Assembly (NCBI GenBank): GCA_017303835.1
Contig: JAFLBI010000001.1
Coordinates: 1,736,001-1,800,000, forward strand
Direction of reading: 5' to 3'
Length of the DNA stretch: 64,000 bases
Source of the DNA: Chitinophagales bacterium
GTDB taxonomy: Bacteria; Bacteroidota; Bacteroidia; Chitinophagales; Chitinophagaceae
Part shown: positions 36,149 through 44,905 of the stretch, one piece after another
Numbering within the stretch: the stretch's first letter is position 1
How the letters are laid out: each line of letters opens with the position of its first letter
Translations under genes and position numbers: made by a program
Notes under the pieces: generated by a model
Told to the model about the DNA's origin: nothing
Seen by the model: the letters and a program-made list of their open reading frames with translations, nothing else
Databases searched by the model: none

Positions 36149-37677
36149 TGGGTAAGCCAGCCAACATATTACATGCGTTATTAGAGCGACAAATCAAGAA
36201 ACATTTTCCGGCCGGCATTCCTGATGCACGATTAGAAAAGCTGCTAGCAGAAATCAGCGAAACATATCGATGGTATGAAAGAGATAAAGCATTATCAGAT
36301 CATGCTTATGCTATTTCTGAAAAAGAGTACCAAGTTGTTCTAAAGAATCTGCAGTCAAAAAATGAATTGATTACACAGTCAATTCAGCAATTAAAAGAAC
36401 ACATCTTACAGATTGACCCACATGCCGCTATCAACTCTTTTTCTGAAAGCGATTCTATTCTAGCTACTATTGAATACTTGGGCGCGCTGATTGATCAACA
36501 GAAACAACTGGAAGAAGAAAATCGTCTGGCCAAAGAAGCTGCAGAAAGTGCAGCGAAAGTGAAGAGTGAGTTCTTATCCGTGATGAGTCATGAAATCAAG
36601 ACGCCACTCAATGCCATCATTGGCTTATCACATTTATTGATGCAGCAAAGCTTTACACCTGAACAAGCTAAAAACATTCAAACACTTCATACAGCAGCAG
36701 AAAACCTACTGAATTTAATCAACGATATCCTCGATTACGGGAAAATAGAGAGTGGTAAAATCAACCTCAACTTTAAGCCAACTGATATCAGAAACCTGCT
36801 TACCCATGTGCGCAATACGCATTTGTTCAAAGCACAAGAAAAGCAGAACAATATTAAATTACTGATTGATCAGGACTTACCAGAATGGGTATTGTGCGAT
36901 GAAGTTCGCTTGAATCAAATCATGCACAACCTTGTTTCAAATGCGGTGAAATTTACTTCACAAGGCAATATCACCATTAGCGCTACTGTTGAACGTGAAA
37001 CAGATACCTCTGTGTGCATTGCCTTCTCCGTGAAAGATACCGGCATTGGTATTCCTGAAGATAAGCAAGGCATCATCTTTGAGCGCTTTACACAAGCAGA
37101 AGCCGATACAACCAGAAGATTTGGCGGATCAGGATTGGGGTTATCTATCGTAAGAAGTATACTAGAACTCTTCAATAGTAACATTCACCTGAAAAGCACA
37201 GCTGATAAAGGTTCTGAATTTTATTTCTCCCTCAATTTGGAAAAAGATCTTGCCAGCACACCCAAGCAAGCCACAGGGTTTAGTGCACAGAACACGTTAG
37301 ACCTTACTGGCGTACATGTGTTAATCGTAGATGATATTGCTTTCAACACGATGGTTGCTGAACAAATGCTGGCGAATGCCAATGCCACAAGCGATAGCGC
37401 CATAAACGGCGCTGAAGCAATTGAAAAAATTAAGCAAGAACAGTATGATTTGGTATTGATGGATATCCAAATGCCCATAATGGATGGACTGGAAGCCACA
37501 CAACAGATCAGACAATTCAATCAAACCATACCCATCATTGCACTAACAGCCTCATCCGAACCGGAAGTTGTGACTGAAACCAAAGACAGTGGGATGAATG
37601 ATTTCCTGATGAAACCATTCAATCCTAATGATTTTTATGCGTTGATTTATGAGTATACGAAAGGCAGCAAGAATTAA
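36148..37677 (+). CDS. Soluble hybrid histidine kinase with receiver domain
   Basis: Cytoplasmic signalling kinase of 509 aa with no membrane segment. The N-terminal ~125 residues are helical and coiled-coil-like, probably the contact for the FIST protein. HisKA has phospho-acceptor His 148 in SVMSHEIKTPLNAI. HATPase_c (about 255-365) has an N-box LVSNAVKF, G-boxes DTGIGIP and GGSGLGLSIV. The C-terminal receiver (about 390-505) has Asp 439 in LVLMDIQMP. There is no DNA-binding output, so phosphate should pass to another protein. The start is GTG, overlapping the FIST stop. Its end overlaps the convergent amidohydrolase by TTAA. Confidence 0.92.
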   Translation: MGKPANILHALLERQIKKHFPAGIPDARLEKLLAEISETYRWYERDKALSDHAYAISEKEYQVVLKNLQSKNELITQSIQQLKEHILQIDPHAAINSFSESDSILATIEYLGALIDQQKQLEEENRLAKEAAESAAKVKSEFLSVMSHEIKTPLNAIIGLSHLLMQQSFTPEQAKNIQTLHTAAENLLNLINDILDYGKIESGKINLNFKPTDIRNLLTHVRNTHLFKAQEKQNNIKLLIDQDLPEWVLCDEVRLNQIMHNLVSNAVKFTSQGNITISATVERETDTSVCIAFSVKDTGIGIPEDKQGIIFERFTQAEADTTRRFGGSGLGLSIVRSILELFNSNIHLKSTADKGSEFYFSLNLEKDLASTPKQATGFSAQNTLDLTGVHVLIVDDIAFNTMVAEQMLANANATSDSAINGAEAIEKIKQEQYDLVLMDIQMPIMDGLEATQQIRQFNQTIPIIALTASSEPEVVTETKDSGMNDFLMKPFNPNDFYALIYEYTKGSKN

Positions 37678-38945
37678 CGTTTATACACCTGCCCTTCTTT
37701 CATCACAAACTTCATATTTGCCATTGCTTTAGGGTCATTGATCGGATCGCCTTCAACAGCTACGATATCTGCCAACTTCCCTTTTTCAATCACGCCAATC
37801 TGATCAGCACCTAATAAATCTGCTGCAGACAAAGTTGCCGCACGAATCGCCTCTATCATCGGCATACCTGCTTCATGCATATACACAAACTCCATCCAGT
37901 TCTTTCCATGAGAGAATACACCCGCATCCGTACCGAAGGCAATCTTCACGCCCGCTTTATACGCTTTCGAAAAAGTGCCCTGAATGAAATTGCCCACCAC
38001 CAATGCCTTAGCAGCAACAATCTCCGGATAATAACCGGGCTTTTTTGCTGAGTCAGCTGTGGATTTTCCTGCAGTAATAGTAGGAACCAGATAAGTGCCT
38101 TTCTGCTTCATCAAGCCCATCACTTCTTCAGTCATGTAAGTACCATGCTCAATAGAGTTTACACCACCCAATACCGCACGCTTCATGGCTTCAGCTCCAT
38201 GGCAATGCGCAGCTACTTTAAATCCATAATCCTTTGCTGTAGCCACAATTGCCTCAATTTCTTCCTGCGTGAATTGTGGGTTTTCTCCGCTCTTCGCCAT
38301 ACTCAATACGCCGCCACTTGCAGTAATCTTGATACAATCGCTACCATCTTTATATCGCTGGCGCACTGCTTTTCTACAATCATCCACACCATTCACTACC
38401 CCATTGGCCGGACCAGGATCACCCATCAAATCTTTGCGATAATTATTCGTAGGATCTGCATGACCACCCGTTGTACCAATAGCTTTACCTGCAGTAAAAA
38501 CCCTTGGGCCTTTGATCATGCCTTTGGCAATGGCATTACGTAAGGAGATATTCACGCCACTACCACCCAGATCACGTACAGAAGTAAAGCCTGCCATTAA
38601 GGTGCGTTCTGCAAAGACTACCGATTTGAATGCGTAATCAGCAGGGTTCAAGGTAAATCCATCAATGTATTTGGTAGGACTGGTTTCATCTTCCATATGC
38701 ACATGCATATCAATCAAACCGGGCATTACAGTTCTTTGTTTCAGGTCTATCACCTGATCGCCCTGCTGAGCAGCAGTAAATCCTTTCTGCACATCCACAA
38801 TCTGTTTGCCTTGCACTACAATGGTCATTTCTTTTAACACTGACAATTGCTTTACATCCACGAGCTGACCACAGTGAATGAGTGTACGCTGGGCATAATT
38901 GTAGCTAACCATGAGGAGCATCAGCCCCAAAAGGAGTTTTTTCAT
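37674..38945 (-). CDS. Exported imidazolonepropionase-like amidohydrolase
   Basis: Metal-dependent amidohydrolase of 423 aa with a signal peptide (MKKLLLGLMLLMVSYNYAQ). The TIM-barrel metal site has HVH in GLIDMHVHMED (near residue 75), later His residues in AAHCHGAEA and SIEHGTY, and the Asp in FGTDAGV. The family includes exported Xaa-Pro dipeptidases and other hydrolases of cyclic amides, so the substrate is not predictable. The frame is open 16 codons further upstream, but the Met at 38945 starts a proper signal peptide. Confidence 0.88.
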   Translation of the reverse strand: MKKLLLGLMLLMVSYNYAQRTLIHCGQLVDVKQLSVLKEMTIVVQGKQIVDVQKGFTAAQQGDQVIDLKQRTVMPGLIDMHVHMEDETSPTKYIDGFTLNPADYAFKSVVFAERTLMAGFTSVRDLGGSGVNISLRNAIAKGMIKGPRVFTAGKAIGTTGGHADPTNNYRKDLMGDPGPANGVVNGVDDCRKAVRQRYKDGSDCIKITASGGVLSMAKSGENPQFTQEEIEAIVATAKDYGFKVAAHCHGAEAMKRAVLGGVNSIEHGTYMTEEVMGLMKQKGTYLVPTITAGKSTADSAKKPGYYPEIVAAKALVVGNFIQGTFSKAYKAGVKIAFGTDAGVFSHGKNWMEFVYMHEAGMPMIEAIRAATLSAADLLGADQIGVIEKGKLADIVAVEGDPINDPKAMANMKFVMKEGQVYKR

Positions 38946-38980
38946 GTGCGGTTGTTTGCTGTAAGATACAGATTCAAAAG

Positions 38981-39008
38981 AAAAAGTCCCCACAGTACTG
39001 TGGGGACT
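38981..39008 (-). terminator. Terminator of the peroxiredoxin gene
   Basis: AGTCCCCACAG-TA-CTGTGGGGACT (38985-39008) is a perfect inverted repeat followed, on the minus strand, by five T residues. It lies 27 bases after the peroxiredoxin stop. Confidence 0.9.
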
Positions 39009-39034
39009 ATCGGCTCACTTGCTTGCTCATAGCA

Positions 39035-39673
39035 CTAGCCTTTATTTGGCTGTGGTGTATACCGCAAATAGGGTTTCACCACCTTCACCCCCTTCGGAAA
39101 TTTTTGAATCGCATCTTCGGTACTTACAGCTGGTACAACAATCACATCTTCGCCATCTTTCCAATCGGCTGGCGTAGCCACACTGTAATTCGCCGTCAGT
39201 TGTAAAGAATCAATCACGCGCAGCACTTCATAAAAGTTTCTGCCGGTAGATGCCGGATAAGTGATGATCAACTTTACTTTCTTATCGGGACCGATGATAA
39301 ATAAGGAACGAACAGTGAAAGTTTCAGAAGCATTGGGATGGATCATATCATACAAACCAGCCACAATGCGGTTTTCATCTGCGATGATGGGAAAATCAAC
39401 AGACACATGCTGTGTTTCGTTGATATCATGAATCCAGCCATGGTGCTTATCCAAACCATCCACACTTACAGCCAGCACTTTTACATTTCTTCTGGCAAAC
39501 TCTTCCTGCAGCAGCGCCGTTTTACCCAATTCTGTAGTACACACAGGCGTATAGTCGGCAGGATGCGAAAACAACACACCCCAACCATTACCGAGGTATT
39601 CATAAAAATCAATGGGACCAGCTGTTGTCTGCGCCTGAAAATTCGGCGCGATATCGCCTAATCGTAAACTCAT
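39035..39673 (-). CDS. 1-Cys peroxiredoxin (Prx6 type)
   Basis: Thiol peroxidase of 212 aa that reduces hydrogen peroxide and alkyl hydroperoxides. The peroxidatic cysteine is Cys 45 in DYTPVCTTELG, and the long C-terminal domain (about residues 160-212, with DWKDGEDVIV) marks the Prx6 group. No resolving Cys is evident. It is divergent from an Rrf2 regulator gene across a 116-base gap containing a 21-base palindrome, which suggests redox-linked control. Confidence 0.92.
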   Translation of the reverse strand: MSLRLGDIAPNFQAQTTAGPIDFYEYLGNGWGVLFSHPADYTPVCTTELGKTALLQEEFARRNVKVLAVSVDGLDKHHGWIHDINETQHVSVDFPIIADENRIVAGLYDMIHPNASETFTVRSLFIIGPDKKVKLIITYPASTGRNFYEVLRVIDSLQLTANYSVATPADWKDGEDVIVVPAVSTEDAIQKFPKGVKVVKPYLRYTPQPNKG

Positions 39674-39708
39674 GATTGCTTTTGCAACAAAAAAAGAGAT
39701 AAAATATT

Positions 39709-39729
39709 AGTCTACCAAATAAGTAGACT
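39709..39729. promoter_or_regulatory. Palindrome between peroxiredoxin and Rrf2 genes, candidate operator
   Basis: AGTCTAC-CAAATAA-GTAGACT is a perfect 7-base inverted repeat with a 7-base centre, 35 bases from the peroxiredoxin start and 60 bases from the rrf2 start. Its size and AT-rich centre suit a dimeric winged-helix regulator such as the adjacent Rrf2 protein. Confidence 0.5.
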
Positions 39730-39789
39730 GAAAATTAACATTTACTCACCTCCTTCAGGAATATCCATCTTTGTTATCTTGCTGCTGCA

Positions 39790-40203
39790 ATGCTTTCCAA
39801 GAAAACACAATACGCCCTCAAAGCACTAAGCTATCTGGCTGAGCATTACGCCGAGGGGCCTGTCCTGATTGCAGATATTGCTGCACACAAACAAATTCCA
39901 TTAAAGTTTTTAGAAAGCATTCTCCTCAACCTGAAACACCATGATTTGCTGGATAGCAAAAAGGGTAAGGGTGGTGGATACTTTTTAAAGCAAGCACCCA
40001 AGAAGATCAGTGTGGCCAAAGCCATTCGTGCGGTGGAAGGTCCGATAGCCCTACTACCCTGCGTGAGTCTGAACTTTTATGAAAAATGTGCCGACTGTGA
40101 TGAGAAAACCTGTGGAGTCAATAAAGTAATGGCGCTTACGCGCGATGCAACATTAGCGGTGTTGGAAAAAAAGACACTTGCGGATTTAATGGACAGGCAT
40201 TAA
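39790..40203 (+). CDS. Rrf2-family transcriptional regulator
   Basis: DNA-binding regulator of 137 aa. The winged helix-turn-helix (about residues 1-80) includes the family pattern TQYALKALSYLAEHY ... IPLKFLESILLNLK ... GKGGGYFL, and the C-terminal part carries four cysteines (CVSLNFYEKCADCDEKTCG, about residues 94-112). In Rrf2 proteins such as IscR and NsrR a Cys cluster binds Fe-S and senses iron, nitric oxide or redox; other members use the domain differently. The divergent peroxiredoxin and the palindrome at 39709-39729 suggest direct control of that pair. Confidence 0.88.
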   Translation: MLSKKTQYALKALSYLAEHYAEGPVLIADIAAHKQIPLKFLESILLNLKHHDLLDSKKGKGGGYFLKQAPKKISVAKAIRAVEGPIALLPCVSLNFYEKCADCDEKTCGVNKVMALTRDATLAVLEKKTLADLMDRH

Positions 40204-40207
40204 ATAA

Positions 40208-41356
40208 TCAATCAGCAGAACCTCTCTTCAGGGCTGATTTCCCAAATTTATTCTTCACCTCATCGATGGCTTTGTATAAGCCTTTCTTCTTACCCGAATC
40301 CTGAAACAGATTGCCCTGTGTAGCTTGGGTTGAGAAATCGCTGAGTCTAACCCCCAGCAAACGAACCGGTTGTCCTTTGCGGTACAAATCATGAAACAAT
40401 TGTTTCGCTATAGGAATCAACTCGTCATCACTAAACGTATGCGGAATGGATAACTGCTTGGAAGTGGTTTCAAAATCCGGATAACGGATTTTAACTGCAA
40501 TACAACCGGCCATCTGCCCATCCTGCCTCAATTCAAAAGCAACTTTCTCCGTCATCTTCACCAAGTGTTTCAGCAATTGGGTTGTGTCTTTGATATTCTC
40601 AGAAAAAGTCTGTTCAGTTGAAACTGATTTGGCCTCATGGTAGGGATGTACTTCACTATGGTGTATGCCCTGCGCTTTCTGCCAAAGCTCTGTGCCCCAT
40701 TTACCCAATTGCTTTTCTAATAGCGTTTGAGGCTGCAAAAGAATATCACCAATCGCACGAATACCCATTTGCTGAAGCTTGATATGGGTGTGTTCGCCTA
40801 CACCGGGTATTTTATTCACCGGCAAGGGGGCTAGAAAAGCCTGTTCCATGCCGGGCTGCACAAAGAGATAACCATTGGGCTTGGCTTCATCGGTAGCAAT
40901 TTTCGCCACGAGTTTGTTGGCTGCCAGTCCGAATGAAATGGGTAAACCGGTTTGATCAATAATTTCCTGACGCAGGTCAATGGTCCACCGATAAGGATCA
41001 TGGAATTTATCCATTCCCGTGAGATCAATATAAAACTCATCGATGGATGCTTTCTCGAATAACGGTGCTTTGGCTGCAATGATATCGGTAACCCAGCGGC
41101 TGTACCGACCGTACTCGCCTCGTGTACCTTTGAGCACAATCACTTGCGGGCATAGCTTCAGCACCTGCTTCATCGGCATCGCACTGCGCACACCATATTT
41201 TCTGGCTTCATAACTGGCTGCAGATACCACACCTCGCTCTCGACTACCCCCAACTACCACCGGCTTTCCTTTCAAAGAAGGATCATTCAGTAATTCCACA
41301 CTCACAAAAAAGGAGTCCAGATCCAGATGGGCAATATAGCGTTGCGGTTGCATCAT
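40208..41356 (-). CDS. dinB: DNA polymerase IV (Y-family)
   Basis: Translesion DNA polymerase of 382 aa. It has the catalytic Asp motif LDLDSFFVSVE (residues 11-21), the PMKQVLKLCP block, the second catalytic pair in EKASIDEFYIDLTGMD (near residue 103), HhH-like NKIPGVGEHT, and a C-terminal little-finger domain (about 235-345). The C-terminal NLFQD stretch (QGNLFQD, near residue 362) resembles a beta-clamp-binding motif. Met 1 or Met 2 could be the start. It follows the CoA-binding protein gene by 6 bases. Confidence 0.94.
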   Translation of the reverse strand: MMQPQRYIAHLDLDSFFVSVELLNDPSLKGKPVVVGGSRERGVVSAASYEARKYGVRSAMPMKQVLKLCPQVIVLKGTRGEYGRYSRWVTDIIAAKAPLFEKASIDEFYIDLTGMDKFHDPYRWTIDLRQEIIDQTGLPISFGLAANKLVAKIATDEAKPNGYLFVQPGMEQAFLAPLPVNKIPGVGEHTHIKLQQMGIRAIGDILLQPQTLLEKQLGKWGTELWQKAQGIHHSEVHPYHEAKSVSTEQTFSENIKDTTQLLKHLVKMTEKVAFELRQDGQMAGCIAVKIRYPDFETTSKQLSIPHTFSDDELIPIAKQLFHDLYRKGQPVRLLGVRLSDFSTQATQGNLFQDSGKKKGLYKAIDEVKNKFGKSALKRGSAD

Positions 41357-41362
41357 GCGCTA

Positions 41363-41728
41363 TCAATACTGACCTGTATTCAGCAGCACCAGTGTACAAG
41401 CTTCCACGGGTTGAATGCCATTGGTCAGTGCCAGATCTTCTAATGCTTCGTTTTCTGTACCGGGATTGAAAATGATGCGTTTGGGTTTCAAAGCAATCAA
41501 ATAATCGTAGTAAGCTTTTTGATGATCCGGGTTCAGGTATAAGGTAATGGTATCAATATCCTGCAATTCCGGTCTTCCGGTATCAATGATGGTATCGCCT
41601 ACTTGTCCGGCTTTCTTTCCAAGCGCAACAACGGGATGTCCTTTGGCGCGCAGCAACTGAACCGCCATATGACTGTAGCGACCCGGATTTTCTGATGCAC
41701 CCAGCACCAGGGTTTTCTTTTGTTCCAT
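41363..41728 (-). CDS. CoA-binding domain protein (YccU-like)
   Basis: Small Rossmann-fold protein of 121 aa. VLGASENPGRYSHMA near the N-terminus and the GHPVVALGKKAG and IFNPGTENEALE stretches match the stand-alone CoA_binding family. Biological role not established. The frame is open 30 codons further upstream, but MEQKKTLVLGAS at 41728 matches family starts. It is in an operon with dinB, 6 bases upstream of it. Confidence 0.82.
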   Translation of the reverse strand: MEQKKTLVLGASENPGRYSHMAVQLLRAKGHPVVALGKKAGQVGDTIIDTGRPELQDIDTITLYLNPDHQKAYYDYLIALKPKRIIFNPGTENEALEDLALTNGIQPVEACTLVLLNTGQY

Positions 41729-41872
41729 ACTGCAAATTAGTTCTATTCTTTTTGAAGCTTGTGCACACTTGCAGCAAAATGATTTGAATAATTTTTTAAA
41801 AAAATTTGTAGTGTACAAAAGATAATCTCTAACTTAACAGGCAACAATTTCACACCTCAAACTAATACCATC

Positions 41873-42319
41873 ATGGCAAAAGCAAAGAAGAAGGCTGCCA
41901 AGAAAGTTGTAAAGAAAGCAGCCCCAAAGAAAAAAGCTCCGGCTAAGAAAAAAGTAGCAAAGAAAGCTGCGAAAAAAGCTGCTCCAAAGAAAAAGGCGCC
42001 TGCTAAAAAAGCTGCCAAAAAAGCTGTGAAAAAAGCAGCTCCAAAGAAGAAAGTAGCAAAGAAAGCTGCGAAGAAAGCCGCACCAAAAAAGAAAGCACCA
42101 GCTAAGAAAAAAGTAGCGAAAAAAGCTGCTGCTAAGAAGCCAGCCGCTAAAAAACCTGCAGCCAAAAAGCCTGCGGCAAAAAAACCAGCTGCTAAAGCAA
42201 AAAAGCCTGCTGCGAAAAAAGCGCCTAAACCCGCACCAGCACCCGCTCCTGCTCCTGCACCAGTTGAAGCACCTGCGGCACCAGTAGCTGAAAGCACTGA
42301 TACACCTGCTGCTTCTTAA
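41873..42319 (+). CDS. Histone H1-like Lys/Ala/Pro-rich protein
   Basis: Very basic low-complexity protein of 148 aa. Residues 1-115 are made of Lys/Ala/Pro repeats such as KKAAPKKKAPAKK and AAKKPAAKKP, the eukaryotic histone H1 tail-like composition also found in bacterial Hc1/AlgP-type proteins. It ends in an acidic, Pro/Ala-rich tail (about residues 118-148). Proteins of this kind bind DNA nonspecifically and may condense the nucleoid, but its role here is inference. The repeats make the antisense strand fully open, so antisense frames are artefacts. A good terminator follows. Confidence 0.82.
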   Translation: MAKAKKKAAKKVVKKAAPKKKAPAKKKVAKKAAKKAAPKKKAPAKKAAKKAVKKAAPKKKVAKKAAKKAAPKKKAPAKKKVAKKAAAKKPAAKKPAAKKPAAKKPAAKAKKPAAKKAPKPAPAPAPAPAPVEAPAAPVAESTDTPAAS

Positions 42320-42339
42320 GCGCAAAAAACTATATGATT

Positions 42340-42365
42340 AAAGCCAGCCATGCGCTGGCTTTTTT
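42340..42365 (+). terminator. Terminator after the histone-like gene
   Basis: AAAGCCAGC (42340-42348) pairs with GCTGGCTTT (42354-42362) around CATGC and is followed by T residues. Confidence 0.9.
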
Positions 42366-42403
42366 ATGCAGTCTCCAACCAATTCAACCCATAACCTCTC
42401 CAC

Positions 42404-44806
42404 ATGAAAAAATTTATGCTGCTGCTCAGTTTTATCTGTAGCATACTGCTTACGCAGGCACAATCACCTATTCAAAACAAAACCAAAGACTGGAAACGGT
42501 ATGATGGCTATTTTACTTTCTGGTGGGATGCCACTAATGGTAAAATATGGATGCAGGTTGATCAGTGGAATAAGGAGTTTCTCTATGTAAACTCACTCCC
42601 GGCAGGTTTGGGTTCTAATGATATTGGTTTGGACAGAGGCCAGCTCGATGAAACACGCATCGTCTATTTCACCAAAGTGGGTAAGAAAGTCTTGTTGATT
42701 CAACCCAATTATGCCTATCGCGCCAGCAGCAAAGACCCCAGAGAGCAAAAAGCAGTAAGAGAATCCTTTGCGCAATCTGCCATATTCAGTTTCACGGCAG
42801 ATACTGAAGAGGGAGATAAAGTATTGGTGGATGCCACAGCATTTTTCTTGCGTGATGCACATGGTGTAGCCGATAAAATCAGGATGATGCGTCAAGGCAC
42901 TTATGCTTTCAATGAAGCTAGATCGGCTATGTATTTACCCAATACCCGCAACTTTCCATTGAACAGTGAGTTTGAAGCAACCATCACTTTCACAGGTGGT
43001 AGTGATGCAGGCAGGTTTGTAACCAGTGTAACGCCTTCGGCTGATGCTATTACATTACGCATGCACCACTCTTTTGTGCAATTACCCGATGAAGCATACA
43101 GCCCACGCGCTTATGATATCCGCAGTGGGTATTTCGGCATCAGCTATTTTGATTATAGTTCTGATTTCACCATGCCGATTGAACAGTTGCTTATTGCCAG
43201 ACACCGATTAAAGAAAAAAGATCCTACAGCTGCCAAAAGCGAACCCGTAAAACCCATCATTTATTATTTGGATAACGGTACACCCGAGCCAATTCGTTCT
43301 GCATTACTGGATGGTGCCCGTTGGTGGAACCAGGCTTTTGAAGCAGCAGGATACATCAATGCATTCAGGGTAGAAGTATTACCAGACTCTGCTGATCCGA
43401 TGGATATCCGCTATAACATGATTAACTGGGTACACCGTTCTACCCGTGGTTGGAGCTATGGCGCTTCCGTTACTGACCCCAGAACAGGAGAAATTATTAA
43501 AGGACAGGTAACTCTGGGTTCTTTAAGGGTGAGACAAGACTACCTGATCTTTACCGGACTATTATCACCCTATGAAACTGGTAAGCCTGTGCCCGAGACC
43601 ATGCGTCAGGCAGCTTTGCAACGTTTGCGTCAGCTCTCTGCACATGAAGTAGGCCATACACTTGGCTTAATGCACAATTATGCATCCAGCTATAATAACC
43701 GGGCATCCGTTATGGATTACCCGCATCCGAATGTAACATTGAATGCAAAAGGCGAAATCGATTTCAGTGAAGTCTATACCAATGAAATAGGTGAATGGGA
43801 TAAACGCGCCATTATCTATGGCTATCAAGATTTCCCTCCTGGTACCAATGAGTCAGCCGCTTTGCGCAACCTGCTGGAAGAAAACACCAAAATGGGGCTA
43901 CGCTATATTGCAGATGCAGATGCGAGAGCAGCAAGTGGTTTTCATCCCTATGCGCATCTATGGGATAATGGCAAAGACCCTGTTGTGGAATTGAACAATG
44001 TTTTGCAGGTGAGAAAAAAGGCTTTGGCACAATTCTCAGAAAAAGCCATCAGACCCAATACCCCTGAAAGCAGACTGGAAGAAGTTTTGGTACCTGTGTA
44101 TAATTATCATCGCTATCAGGTAGAAGCTGTTACCAAATTGATTGGTGGTATGTACTATGATTACAGTGTGCGCGGAGGTAATCAGGAAAAACCCAAACCA
44201 CTCGAAACAGCTTTACAACAAAGAGCCCTAGATGCAGCATTGTATTGTCTTTCACCAGATGTGCTCACCATACCGCCTCAAATTGCAGCGATGATTCCAC
44301 CAAGACCGCCTATGTATTACAATGTGGGGGAACTCTTTCCAAAAAGAACCGGTATGAGCTTCGATGGACTTGCTGCCGCGGAAGCATTAACAGATTATAC
44401 CTTAAGATTCTTGTTTAATACTGAAAGAGCTAACCGACTGGTACAATTGAAAGCCCAATACAATACGCCGGGCTGGGATGATGTATTGGATGCAATTATT
44501 GCACAAACCTGGCAAAGACCTTGGCAAAAAGGAATTCAGGGAGAAGTGCAGATGCAGACAGCGCAGATGGTTCTGACATGGACACTGGGTTTAAGTCAGG
44601 CAGAAAACAGCAATTATGCTGTTAAAGCAATCTGCTTTGATCGTCTGGAAAAATTGAAAGCACTCTGTAACAAGCAGTTAAACAGCGATCCAAGCAGGAA
44701 ACACTTGTATCGCTATGCAATTGAAAGAATCGAAAAACCAAAGGAGATACAATTACCACAACATAGAGAATTGCCCCCTGGTGCACCTATTGGCTGCGAG
44801 TTTTAA
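42404..44806 (+). CDS. Exported zinc-dependent metalloprotease, second copy
   Basis: Peptidase of 800 aa with a signal peptide (about residues 1-19, ending LTQA). It has the DUF5117/DUF4953 arrangement of the 1786-4374 protein, with the motif HEVGHTLGLMHN near residue 413 and a Met-turn-like SVMDYPHP about 25 residues later. Shared blocks such as KPIIYYLDNGTPEP and YGASVTDPRTGEI correspond to KPIIYYIDPATPKQ and YGPNVHDPRSGEI in the first copy. It lacks the Pro/Ala/Gln stretch after the signal peptide. Substrate unknown. Confidence 0.88.
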   Translation: MKKFMLLLSFICSILLTQAQSPIQNKTKDWKRYDGYFTFWWDATNGKIWMQVDQWNKEFLYVNSLPAGLGSNDIGLDRGQLDETRIVYFTKVGKKVLLIQPNYAYRASSKDPREQKAVRESFAQSAIFSFTADTEEGDKVLVDATAFFLRDAHGVADKIRMMRQGTYAFNEARSAMYLPNTRNFPLNSEFEATITFTGGSDAGRFVTSVTPSADAITLRMHHSFVQLPDEAYSPRAYDIRSGYFGISYFDYSSDFTMPIEQLLIARHRLKKKDPTAAKSEPVKPIIYYLDNGTPEPIRSALLDGARWWNQAFEAAGYINAFRVEVLPDSADPMDIRYNMINWVHRSTRGWSYGASVTDPRTGEIIKGQVTLGSLRVRQDYLIFTGLLSPYETGKPVPETMRQAALQRLRQLSAHEVGHTLGLMHNYASSYNNRASVMDYPHPNVTLNAKGEIDFSEVYTNEIGEWDKRAIIYGYQDFPPGTNESAALRNLLEENTKMGLRYIADADARAASGFHPYAHLWDNGKDPVVELNNVLQVRKKALAQFSEKAIRPNTPESRLEEVLVPVYNYHRYQVEAVTKLIGGMYYDYSVRGGNQEKPKPLETALQQRALDAALYCLSPDVLTIPPQIAAMIPPRPPMYYNVGELFPKRTGMSFDGLAAAEALTDYTLRFLFNTERANRLVQLKAQYNTPGWDDVLDAIIAQTWQRPWQKGIQGEVQMQTAQMVLTWTLGLSQAENSNYAVKAICFDRLEKLKALCNKQLNSDPSRKHLYRYAIERIEKPKEIQLPQHRELPPGAPIGCEF

Positions 44807-44905
44807 GCCCTGGTACACTACATGGCATAGTTATCTGACTACATTGAAAACCCTGAAATAAGTCATATTTTCAGTAGGACAATTTGTGCAACTTAGACTT
44901 TCATT

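Noticed and set aside
41749-41872. Regulatory element before the histone-like gene
   Set aside because: The stretch is AT-rich with homopolymer runs, but I could not identify a specific box or repeat that stands out.
41834-42325. Antisense proteins rich in Phe/Ala/Gly or Ser/Cys/Arg opposite the histone-like gene
   Set aside because: They are the mirror of the Lys/Ala/Pro codon repeats. The plus-strand frame has a clear terminator and a known composition class.
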